Below are positions 34,788 to 46,240 of a stretch of 64,000 nt of DNA, piece after piece. The notes below the pieces were generated by a model, which made no database searches, was not told the origin of the DNA, and saw only the letters and a program-made list of their open reading frames with translations. Every line of letters begins with the position of its first letter. Within the stretch, counting starts at the first letter, position 1. The DNA comes from Chamaea fasciata. Its lineage: Eukaryota > Chordata > Aves > Passeriformes > Sylviidae. The stretch is taken from assembly GCA_029207755.1 (NCBI GenBank), contig JARCOQ010000012.1, forward strand, positions 22,493,740 through 22,557,739. Reading direction: 5' to 3'. The translations under genes were made by a program, and so were the position numbers.

Positions 34788-36930
34788 CTACAAAACAAGA
34801 ATTTATATTGGCTGCTGTTCTCCTCCGTGCTGGATTCTCTGTCACTTTTTATAACACTGCCATAAATCAAAAAACAAACCCTTTCTGAGGCAGAGGAGTT
34901 GCAGATATTTTGGAACAATCAGGTTTCACAGGATATTCTTATTTCCTTAAGAGTAAATGAACACCATCTGCAGATGAACTGTGGTGTTTTAGGCTATGCC
35001 ACAGGGACTGTACCTTTACTGCTGCCCTGCGAGGCAGATGGGAGTTCCAAAGCTTTTCTTGTGCCTCCAAGGCTGAAAAGGAGTGTGGGTTCTACCATGT
35101 TCAGCTTCAAATGTCTGTGGGGTAACTGAACGTCCCAGCAGTTGCATCCCTGGAAAGTTTGTCTGTTCTGGGAGGGGAGTAAAAGGAAGGGAAATGATTG
35201 ATCACTGAGAAAATGCTGTTCTCAATAAACACTGGCAAAAATGGGAAAAGCTGGAAAACAGCAAAGAAAAATCCTCCTGCTGCCTGCTCCAGGGATTTCT
35301 TAATGCTTCCATGCAAGAGCTTCCCAGCTCCACAAATATTATGAGTTTAGTGCTGTTTTCTGTGTTAGAGGATAATTAGTGTGTGTGTCCATGGAACATA
35401 GTGTGGCACAATTTAGTTTAGGATCATTCTTTTGAATATCTCCCAAAATATGCTTTTCTTTTTCATTTCTCTAGTATTATTATTTCTGATAAGGAGTTTG
35501 AAAACTTTCCTTTCTGTTTTTGCCTGGCTCTAGGCTTTTTCAATGAGATGAAATTACCAGAGTAGCAGATTTAAACACAGTGATTAAAGTTTAATGGTCA
35601 GTATTTGATCATGCCAAAATATTGGGTCAAACAGTAACTCAGTTTGGGTTTAACTATTTAATCCTCAATGTAGCTGCTGAAATTAGGAAAATAGATAATA
35701 CTGTCATAGTAGACATTAGTTTTCTGGATTTTGTTTTTATTTTCCCTCTGTAGGTTGCCATGGAAGTTTGCATTTCAATTCTTTTGGACTCTAACTTTTA
35801 TTTCCAAAATATAGATGTTATTCACTTACCTGGATAAATATTTCTGGAAAAGCCACAAAGAAATTATTCCTTGCTTCAAGGGGACAAACTGATCCGAGGA
35901 GATTTGTTTCGTTTAGACAGGAAAATTCCTGGTCCGAATAACTAAATGAAGTTCAATTGGCTTCAATGGATACTTAATTTGCCTCAGTGAAAACAAGATT
36001 TAAGCCAATGCATTTTTATGGGCTCACTATTATTGGCTTTTCTATATAAATAAAAAACCCCTCAACGATACGCACAGAACTTCACCCATAACAAACTGCA
36101 GGTAGAGGAGCCCTGCTCACAGACGACGTGGTTGTTGATGCTCCACCATTTATCATTCGAATTTTTACTGCCTGAACAATTACACGGTAACTTTTAAAAC
36201 TGTTTTTTTCCTTAAATAGAAACAACCTTCTGTCATTTCCTTGACAAAGTGACTTTGTGTCAGCAAAGCCCAAAAGGGCTGAAAACGCTACTCTAAAATT
36301 AACTCACTGATATTCCCAAATTATCTTTAAGGTTTTTTGTTGTGTGTTGGTTTCGTTTCATGGATTTTATTTTGGTTGTTTGTAGGAATTGGCACCTTTT
36401 CGACTCTCTAACGATGATGACTGTTGTAATGACACCGATGTCACCAATGACACCGTAAATGATGGTGACAGTTTAATGATATTTGGGTGCCCTGTTGTTC
36501 TGTTTCCAGGCAGATATTCACCTTTGCACTCGCACAAACAGCATTTGCCCAGTGATTGCTGTAGTCTGGTGCACGCGACTGAAATGAGAACAGCTCTGCC
36601 TTTCCAAGAAATAGAAATTACAGCATATGCCGCACCAAGGCTATAGGGGGATGCGAAAATGCAACAGAGAACAAATCTTATCCCATACCAAGGGAAATAA
36701 GCTGTTTAGGAGCTGCTGTCAGCACTGGCTGGGTTCTGTTGACCATTATCTATGGGCTGTAGTGTGGGAACCCTGTCCTAGCACGGGGATGCCATTACAC
36801 TGCCAGGCTGCCCGTGACCGACTTATCCCATTATTAAATTAAATTTCGTTTCATTCCATTTCATTCATGTCCGATGCCTTGCCCGTGGCCGGGTGTTTTG
36901 TGTGCCCGCAGTGGTGCCCCGCTCCCTTAC
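34788..36930 (-). other. BEAN1: BEAN1 intron with a CpG-retaining, AT-rich stretch
   Basis: Intron between the linker and transmembrane exons. About 35860-36440 is AT-rich yet keeps isolated CpGs (for example near 36065, 36123, 36158, 36411), unlike the surrounding CpG-poor intron. This could mark a conserved noncoding element, but no motif names it. No exon was recognised. Confidence 0.4.
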
Positions 36931-37140
36931 CGTGCGCGGCCTCCCCGCCCCGCTGCGGGCGGCCGAACCGGCTGTCCTTGCGCAGGCTGCCCACCACGAT
37001 GGTGGCACACGACAGGAACAGCACCAGCCCGATCACCACGCCTGCCACCAGCAGCGGGGACACCAGCAGGCTGCTGTCACCGCCGTGCTCTCTGGGGCTG
37101 GGGAAGGCGCTGGATGTGCTGCTCTGGTTCGAGGCGATTG
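36931..37140 (-). CDS. BEAN1: BEAN1 coding exon with transmembrane segment
   Basis: BEAN1 (brain expressed, associated with NEDD4) is a single-pass membrane protein that binds NEDD4-family ubiquitin ligases through PPxY motifs. The 210 nt follow acceptor ttgcacag and end at donor gtaagg. They encode IASNQSSTSS... with an N-Q-S glycosylation sequon, then SSLLVSPLLVAGVVIGLVLF and LSCATIVVGSLRKD, a clear transmembrane helix with a basic stop-transfer end. Human BEAN1 has HLLVSPVLVASAVIGVVIILSCITIIVGSIRRD at this point. The His/Arg-rich stretch that follows the helix in human is absent; here it is RFGRPQRGGEAAH. The exon's polypyrimidine tract is a CT microsatellite next to a 55-bp tandem duplication. 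Confidence 0.92.
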
Positions 37141-37148
37141 CTGTGCAA

Positions 37149-37269
37149 AGAGAGAGAGAGAGAGAAACGTGTCACTTGTCCCAGGGGTTCCACAGAGCCT
37201 CAGACAGAGAGAGATAGAGAAACGTGTCACTTGTCCCAGGGGTTCCACAGAGCCTCAGACACAGCCATT
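37149..37269. repeat. GA microsatellite plus 55-bp tandem duplication
   Basis: A (GA)n run at about 37149-37164 leads into two adjacent copies, period 55 bp, of a unit containing aaacgtgtcacttgtcccag (starts 37165 and 37220). It lies directly against the 3' splice site of the BEAN1 transmembrane exon. On the - strand the GA run is the CT-rich polypyrimidine tract. Confidence 0.9.
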
Positions 37270-40200
37270 GCACCGCTCCCGGCCTTGGGGAAACGCAGTT
37301 TCCAGACCGATTCCTGGGGCTGCCAGGAGCTGTCTCCAGGGAACACTGGCTGTAGCTTCCCTGTTTATTGGGAATATCCTGCTGGAGCCTGTGCTGTGTG
37401 ACCCATAACTCTGATGGTTTCTTCCCGCCAGGACTTTTTGTACCAGGAACTGATTGATGCTGAAAGAACTGAAGTGCCCAAGGACGAAAGTGGAAATTCC
37501 AAAAGGTGAGCTCCAAGAGGAACAGAGGAATTGCCTGTGGTCAGGGGGAGAAGAAGGCTCCAAGATTTTGCAGAGAAAGTTCTGAGCAAGAATGAACCAC
37601 AGGAGCCTGCTTTTGTTGCACAGAGCTTGTTTTGATTTGTGAGGAGAGTCAGCATCCCAAGAAATTAATTTGTAGTGCAGGAAGAGACTCATCCAGAGTG
37701 GGATTGTTTGGTTGCAACTGCTTTACTCTGGTAAAAGAAATTAAAATCTATAAACGTATTATTTGAGTTCAGTAATAAATCTTCTTAAAGGAGAATGACT
37801 CCAGTAATTTATTGCCAAGTCAAACATCTTTTTGAGACAAGCCACAGAGATAGTATCAAAAGTTAAACAATAATATTCCCTTAGAGAATCGATTGATGGC
37901 ATGATTATACATGGGAATCAATTGCCCAGAGATGTATTTATGGGAGATTGCCTTGCTAATGGAGGGAAGGTAAACAGAAGAAATTATGGGGAAAAGGATT
38001 CAGGATTTTAGCAGATAGAATCCCCCTCTCACCCCAAACTAAAACAAAGCCTCCCATTAGCTACTCAGCAACAATAAACCAACATTTTATTGATGCAAAA
38101 AAATCCCCAAACCTGGCTGTCGAATCTGGCCTGGATATATTTTTATATCTGGCTCTGTGCCAGCTGAACAAATACAGATTTTATTTCCTGCTGAAATCAG
38201 GGCTAACAAACTTTTCTCTTTAGAGTATTTTGTGCAGTATGTGTATTAGGAAGTGCAGTGTGCTGTTTACAAGGATAGATGTTATCAGAGAGTTCTCAGC
38301 AATGTTAGCTCTTTTCCTTTGGGAGACACCACTTGATGTTTTGCAGTCACAATAAGTTTAGAAAAAAGACAAGGGCTCCAAGCCAGTGTTTGTTATCATT
38401 GGCTGATGCTTGAGATTGAGACAACCAACTAGAAACATACACATGAAACCAGGGCAATTAGCATGCAGTGGAGTTTTGTTAATTTTCTGGAAGCACTTTA
38501 CTGTTGGCTGAGGATCTTAATAGGCATTTAGGACAGACAGCCAAGAAATGTGCTGAGCTTTTACCAAGTTTCTTGTGCCAAAAACCAAGACTGAATTTTC
38601 TGAGAATTAAACTGATGCTGTAGCATTAAATCAAAAGTTATGGACAAGTGTCCTACTTAATATTCAGTGCAAAGAAGTTTTGGGTATGGGATATGTTAAG
38701 GCCCTTGTGCTAGAACTCAAATTCCTGAAACTTTACAAAATGTTAATTGTTTTTCTCATTTGTACAGTTTTTTAGCTATCTCTGTTGGTAATGTGTCCAA
38801 CACACCCTCACTGGATTTCCAAGGCCTTGTTTTTTTCAGATTTTTGCAAATTCTGCCTCTGAGAGATGTAAATATCACAGCAGTGGCAGTTTAAGTCCTG
38901 GCTGCAGGGATTAACATCTGAACTGGAAGTGGTGGCAGGTAATTTATTGGTAATTTTGGCTGATTTGCAAAGGTAAAAGAAGAGTCAACTTTGTTGTCAG
39001 CATGATGATAACATGAGCCTGGGGCGTGAGGTTGCCCCAAATACTGTCAGGCTTGTGGTCATCAATTTAATGTCTAATAGCAGTGAAATGGAATTGGTGA
39101 TAAACTGCTGTCAGGTGGGGAGGAAGGAGGCTGCAGTGAGTGCTTTCAGATCTTTAAAAACTTGGGACAAATTTGGAATGATCCTCTAAACAAGAAGGGC
39201 CTGGGTAAGGATATTTGTCTTTTTTTTTTCCCAGTTGTGGAAGCCAGCTGGAATATCCACACTGACTATTTGGGAGATTCCTGTGCTTCTACCCAGTGTG
39301 AGCACTGATATTTGAACCTGTTTTGCTTTATGGAAGTTCAACAGCTTTGAGTGGCTTCATACAGAAAATACGCTCCTGCACTGGTATTGAGGTGGTGTGG
39401 TTTAGTTCAGGACACCCCATTTATCCACCACACTCTCAGGGCTTCCTTGGCTGTCCCAAGTCTTGTCTGTTTTATCTATTGCTTCTCACCAGCTTGAATC
39501 TTTCTGGGTTTTTTATGCTTTTAATCTAACTGAACCCAGTCCCTCATATAGACAAGTTATAGTGCAATATTGCTTTTATTAGAAGGAATGAATGAGTCCC
39601 CTTAGCCCTGCTCCTAACACAAAATGTACTTGATAAACTTCTCCTGTGGCATCATTTTCAGTTTGACACCGTGAGTCTGATCCTCCAGACTTTACTACTG
39701 ACTTACTAGTGTGACAAACAACAGCGGAATGAGATGCTGTGTTGATATAAATTCTTTGGATTTGAATTTTGTGGGGGGAAAAAAAAGAGATGTTTATATT
39801 ACTTTTGGCAAAAAACCTCAATATAAATTTTCTCCTCTTATCCAGAATCATCATCTTTGATAAACTGTGTATTTCTCCATATAAAAATGCTATGTTTTCC
39901 CCTTCAGAATAGAAGCATCTACAAATGTATGTGAAGCCCATAAATAAACCACCACTAACAGAGTGCTAATGCTTTTGTTTTGAGGTAAATTGTAAATCTG
40001 AAACTGCAAATTATAAACAATACATACATAAATATGAATATTTTATATCTAATCCTCTAAATATGAATCATGTTGGATGTACACACGGCAGCTTTTATTC
40101 ACGATGGGAGCTGTGTAAGTAACAAGAAACAGCACAACTGGCACAGGGCTGGCAGAACACTGACTTTAGAGAGAGCACCAATGCAAAATTGCCTGGACTG

Positions 40201-40771
40201 TCCACTCAGTGTCAGACAAAAAATTTGCACTTTGAAAAATCCTTTAAATATCAAACTATATTATTTTACTCAGTGCTCCTGCATCACCAATTGGAAAGTA
40301 ACCGAAGGAGGTATAGAACAGCCTGACTTTTTGGCTGCATATTGTTCTTTCTCACTCCTGCCAATCTGCCTTTGAAGGGACAGTTGCCCCTTTCTAACCT
40401 GGCCATAAGTAATGGGGAAGTTTCAGCTGGGTCAGATCCTGGCAGGGTGAAATGTCCTGGTGTGCAGACATGTCCTGGGAGCTTGGCTCACCCAACATTC
40501 ATCCCTTTATTAGGAGTGACTTCTGTCTTCCTCAGCGCCGTTCACCTGCCTGTACCTCAGATGAGAGAGAAGGGAAGCGCCTACACATGAATGAGTCTCA
40601 TTTCTCCACACTGAGTTGGGTTTGGTGGTGGTGGTGGGGTCTTGTTCCGTTTCCTTTTTTCCTGAGGGCACATCAGCTCCAGTGAGGCTGCAATGGCCTC
40701 TGATGGGCTTTGAGATGATTTTACAGCTGGATCCTGCTAAGGTAACCAAATCTGTTCCCCTGGTTTCCAGT

Positions 40772-40795
40772 TTATCATCTTAATGAAGATGATAA
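40772..40795. other. Perfect 10-bp hairpin
   Basis: TTATCATCTT (40772-40781) and AAGATGATAA (40786-40795) are exact reverse complements around a 4-nt AATG loop. No longer precursor-like stem was seen. Confidence 0.55.
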
Positions 40796-43700
40796 TTCAT
40801 GTTATGACTGGTGAAGAGGATGAGACATGGAGTGGTTTTGTTTCCCAGGCTGAAAAGTGCATGACCAGCTCCTGAAGGAGTGCTGATGTGTTGTTCTGGA
40901 AAGATTTTGTGTCTAGAATTATCCACCTCTTCATCCCTGCCAGCCTGGGATTCTCCTTCCTGAGGGCAGGTGGGCTTGGTGCTGACTTGCTGAACTAGAG
41001 CTGAAGCACATGGACAGAACAGAGTTTTCCTTGTACCCCTGGGTCAGTAAAACTGTTTGGGATGGTGATCCAGCCCTTCCCAGCAGCCTTAAATGCACTG
41101 CATTAACACAGGGTACATGACTGGGAAGGAGTGGCGGGAAGGTCAGCTTAGGATAGTGCATAGCACCCTTCATAACCCTTTGGTCTTCAAATAATTGCAG
41201 CAAAGCATCTCAAACACCAAATCAATTTAAAGCAGGTTTCTGATATTCTTACTTTCTCAGTCCCCTGGACTATGCAGTCTCTTTATCCAGGGAAGGTGAG
41301 TGACAGATGTCAGGAAGGAGCTGAGAGCACCCAGATACACTGAATCTCTGGAATGATCCAAGACTTTGTTGATTCTGTTCCTGTTTGAAGATGTTTTAGT
41401 CTGGCCAAGAGTGACCAGTTTGACCCTACTCTTGCTGCTGCCCTGGGAAATAAATCTCTGAAAATAGCAGAAATTGCACTGCTTGTTTCTGTGGCACAGG
41501 AAAGGAGAAAGGGAGGTAAAGCACAAAAACATTCTGGGAAAGGGTTTGGATCACAGGAGCATTCCTGCAGCCAGGGGGAGAGGGATGTTGCTCAGGCATT
41601 GAATACAAGGGCCCACAGGAGATGAACCTTAAAATTAACTAAAAAGAAATGTCTCTGTTGGATTCAAATCTATTCCATTGAATCCTGAGGAAGGCTGAAA
41701 CTTCACTTAGGCTTGATAAATACCAGGGTGTCATCTGCTTATGGGATTAAAAGAAAGCAATGAAGATGCTCAGAACAGGGCAGGTTATTTGTCCTTTTGT
41801 ATTTCTCTTATTGTCTTGTAGAAAAATTGAGAAATGAGTGAGTGACCAGAACAGTCTGGGAAATGCCTTCTCTATAACGCACTTTTACACTGGCCAGACA
41901 AATAGTATGGGGAAAGGAATTTGCAGTTCAGGAGGCCCAGGAGCATGTTTAGTTCTCTCAAACACAGCTCTCCTTTCTTTAGGCTTTTCTGCTTTCCACA
42001 CAGAAAATTAAGCTGTCTCTTAAGCTACAATGGATGTTCAATAATAACTCTATATGGAGTGCTTCAAGCTTTTACCCCTTATCTTCTTAACTTCCAGAAC
42101 TGACACTTAGTAGTTATTTGACAAAATCAATGAATAAAGAAATTTTTCCCGTCAGTTGCTGCACCAATGACATTTTAACAGTTCCCAAAACAGATGATAT
42201 CCATTATTATTTCTAAATTTGAGGTAAATCTTCCTATACAAATGGTTAACTAATCTTGCCTGTTCATTGCTGCTGTGGGAGATACCTCGGCATAATCCAA
42301 ACCCACACGAATGCCATTAACCAGGCAGGACCCGTGAATTCACACTCAGTTTCTCTGCAGCTCTCTGCAGTTCAAAGACTCTTTGAACTTTTTTACTGCA
42401 TATATATGTTCTAATCAAAATTAATTTTTTTCACTGATTAATAGTAAAAAATGAAAACCTTTTTCAGACCTGAGACTGTGTGCTAGGCATGGCTCAGCTT
42501 TATCTGATCCCACAGCTGAAGGTGAATGTGGGACATCCTTCCAGGTACAAAAGCTGCCCGTGACCTTGAGGAGCTCCTCCATGGCACAGGGTGGCCTTTC
42601 CCCTGAGACTGCAAACTCTGCCTTTTCATCCCGTCTGCTGCCTATCAGATAATGACTTTCTCTCTTCTTGCATTGACATCCTTATTATAGAGCCAGAACG
42701 AGGAAGATTGGATCACCAGCAGCCTGCAAATTGAGAATGTCAGAAGCAAAGAGAATGTGGCTGCAGAAGGGCTCAGGAAATAAATCTTTTCAGCTGCTGT
42801 GGCTTTAGGGTATTATGTTGATGTCACAGCAGCTTGTATAGGTGCTGTTTCAAATTAACAGGAAAAATCTTCCAATTTTCAGATCCATGGTCTTTTCTAT
42901 CAACATGATAAATACCACTGCAGGGAAACAAATCACTCTGAAGTATAACAGCCCACTTTCTGATGGACAAGGAATAATTTTCCTCTATTTTCTCATATTC
43001 AAACAACTTGGAACTAATACAGCTTTATAAGCAGGACCCAAAGCTATTAGTTTTCTCAGAAATTCTGTATTAGGGCTTGGAAATAAGTATGATGAGAATT
43101 CTCTTTTATCCATTAAAGTAAAGTTACCTTCATAAGCTTAGATCCAACCTAGCTTGGTAGTGACTTGAATAGGACAAACCCTATAATTTTGGGGTTTTTT
43201 AGTGTGAGAAACTCTGGGCTTTTTTTGGCACACAACTTTCTGATATAAAACTTTGGAAAAAATGTTGCAATATAGTGATAACTTAAGGTTTGAAAAAATA
43301 TAATGGGCAAATTATTTTATATTTTACCTTATCAGTCTGCTTGGACTGTGATCTGGATGTCTCACGTCTTGTCTTTAGGAGGCTGAGCTCTGTCTGAACT
43401 GTATTTAATGTAACCTAAAGAGGGCAGGTGGCGGCTCATGGGACATGGAGCCCAGGCAGGAAACATAATCTATATTGGAGCAACAAAAAACCAATCCCAA
43501 ACCAAAAGTCCAAACCCTTCCACAGAGAAGTTCCTTTCCTTACAAACTTTTCTCTCAACCTCCACAGAGAAAATGTAAAGGAATGATGAAATACTTTCCA
43601 GGTCAAATAGTCACAACTGGTCAGCACCTGACACTATTAGCATTTATGAATCTCCAAATCAGTAATCCACTTCTGATCACTATTAAACTCGCTCATATTT

Positions 43701-46117
43701 ACAACTTTTTAAATGATGGAGTTTTGTATTTTTCTGGTGTTTCAATGAATTGTTCCACTGGCTCTATCAGTCATCATCTTTAGCAATCCTTACCCTGCTC
43801 ACGGGGTTCAAAGCTCTGTAACGAAGATCCATCTGCAACTAAATATTAAGGCTGAACTGAGCTTCAGGGACCAGATCTACCTTCCATACATACCCCCAAC
43901 AGGGTCGTCCTGCATCGTCCTACGGTGCTTGTGCCCTTGTGCTGCTTCTTATTTATCAAAATTAATCCCATTTCTTTTTCCAGCTTACTTGCCAGTCCTC
44001 AGTAGAAGTAATCTACTGAAAAAGCACATAGAGTAATGACAGATTTTTACTGCTTACAAAATAATGATGACTGGAATACTGATCCAGGGAGCTGTGTAAG
44101 GAACGGGGTGCTGAGATAGAAACCTGTTAATGAATGCTGGCATCCCCAGATCTTCCTTTTGGAGGTGGTATCACACGTGATCTATCTCAGCCTTTCTTTC
44201 AAGGTGACATGAATTTTAAAAATAATTAAAATGGTTTGCAGTGGAGTTCTGCACTCCCACATGAGTTATGATGATGGTGTTGCAGAGTACACAAAGCCTA
44301 TTGTGTGATTTACATCATCATTTGTATCCGTGAGAGCTCCAGCAGTATCTGCCTGCATAAATCAAGGGGTTTTTCTCATACCATTAAGAAATTACTTAAT
44401 TCCTTCAGATTTTATCTGAACAGGACTAGGATGTCTGCATAGACACATGCAGGGATGTCAATAATGGCAAGTCAGACATTGATTCTGGAGACAATTTCAA
44501 TCACCTGGGTTCTTTGTTGCTAAAGGAGCTGCTGAAATACAAGGACACTGGAAGATCTCTGGAAATGAAACACTCGAACATTACTATGCAAAAGCCTGGG
44601 GGGGAAATCCCTACTGCTACTGTAGAACACCCATTTGGTGAAAGGACTGGTCACAGGGCCACGGGCCATTCGCTGGATCTCTGCAGTGTCTGGGGCTGTG
44701 TGTGTCCAGCAGGGCTGAGCCAGGCTGGCAGAGCAGAGGACACACCCTGAAGGGCTGGGAAAGCTGGCAGGGAGAGCTGCCAGGCTGTGGGGTTTCTCCT
44801 GGGGTAGCAGAACATTCTGCAGCCTTGCACACAGAGCTCCTGTTACAGGCTCCACACAGTTCCTTCCTCTAAATAATGTAATGATGGTTGCTTTTCACTT
44901 GAGGTGGCAGGAGAAAGACTTTAAAACCAAGAAAAAAACCCTCCCCCTAAGCCAAGTGCAGCCTTTAGGAAAGGACATTTATTCACCTTCAATATAAACT
45001 GCAGTGTGTATATGTGAATATTTAAAATAGAAAATGCAGTTCTCACTCCAAGGCCCGTTTCAATGGAGAGCTACCACAAACATCTGCAGCAGCTCCAGCA
45101 GCTCCACGTGTGCTGAGAAGTCCAAAGGGCTCTGAGCTGTCTCTGGAGAGAAGGCGTGCAGAGAAAGACTGAGATTTACAGGTACCCCCAGCACCAGCTG
45201 TGCTTGCTGCACCTTTTCCTCTCCAGGCAGCTGACAGTCCAGGCTGTAGGTATTCCCAACTGTTCTTAAAAGGAAGCTGTTTATTATTTTCAAAGATGAT
45301 TTAAACAAGGGAGTATATCTAAAGGAACAGGAATTGCAGTGTGCATTGTTCAGCATTTCCATCCAGTGAGACTGAGAGAGAGTCAAAACGGAGGGATGCA
45401 GAGTCAGGCTGGAGCAAGAACTTGGGCTTTTTTCTGTGAGTACACTGTTCTGGAGATTATACTCAATTTAAATAATTATATGCTATGGGAAAGTTGATTA
45501 AATTTTGAATCCAAAAAATTTATAAATCCCTTTGTAATGAATGGTGCTGCACATAGATGAGAACCCCTGTGATGCCCTCGGAGTGCTCTGGACAATGCCT
45601 TAACCTGGCTGGGTTTTGTGGCCTTTCGAACAAAAGGGATGAGAAAATGGTTCAGTCCCAGAAAATAAGTGTGCCCAGCAGGGGTGGTTCTAATAAAACT
45701 GTCTAAATAAAAGCTCTTGAAGGGATATTGCCTGGAAATACCCAGGGATGCCATCCAGCTCCTACCTTCTTGAAGTTCAGTCTATGTTAAAGGTCACTAA
45801 CTATTGCTGCTTTCTATTAATACCCACAGTGGAAATGTATCTGTTAAATTGTTACCATTTACCCACTGGGGGGAAAAAAAGACTTTTTGAACAAAGCTAT
45901 GGGATTCTGGTAGAGAAACCTGTATGTAGGCTGATGTAATCTTCCATCCTCTTTCAAGTGCATGGGTAGACACATGGAGAAAGAAACAACTTTGTCATAG
46001 AAAAGGAAGTAATTTCTGTCCCTGTTGTCCTGTTCACATATGATGGCAAAGGGATTTTTATCCACTGCTTGCTAACAGCAAGGGCTTTTACCTTGTGGAT
46101 TAACAAATTTAAAAAAA

Positions 46118-46240
<123 letters not shown>

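Larger units (their letters stand above)
23873..37140 (-). other. BEAN1: BEAN1 gene span (last three coding exons)
   Basis: Exons 36931-37140, 34646-34787 and 23873-24131 join in phase to 611 nt: two nt of an earlier codon, then 202 residues and a stop. The assembled protein shows a transmembrane segment, a short cytoplasmic linker, then the BEAN1-specific CVGPGATQIYIPTDDPPPYS region. The N-terminal coding exon was not found and must lie right of 37140, inside or beyond the window. The 10.5-kb intron (24132-34645) has no recognised gene and carries the low-complexity tracts listed separately. Confidence 0.9.
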
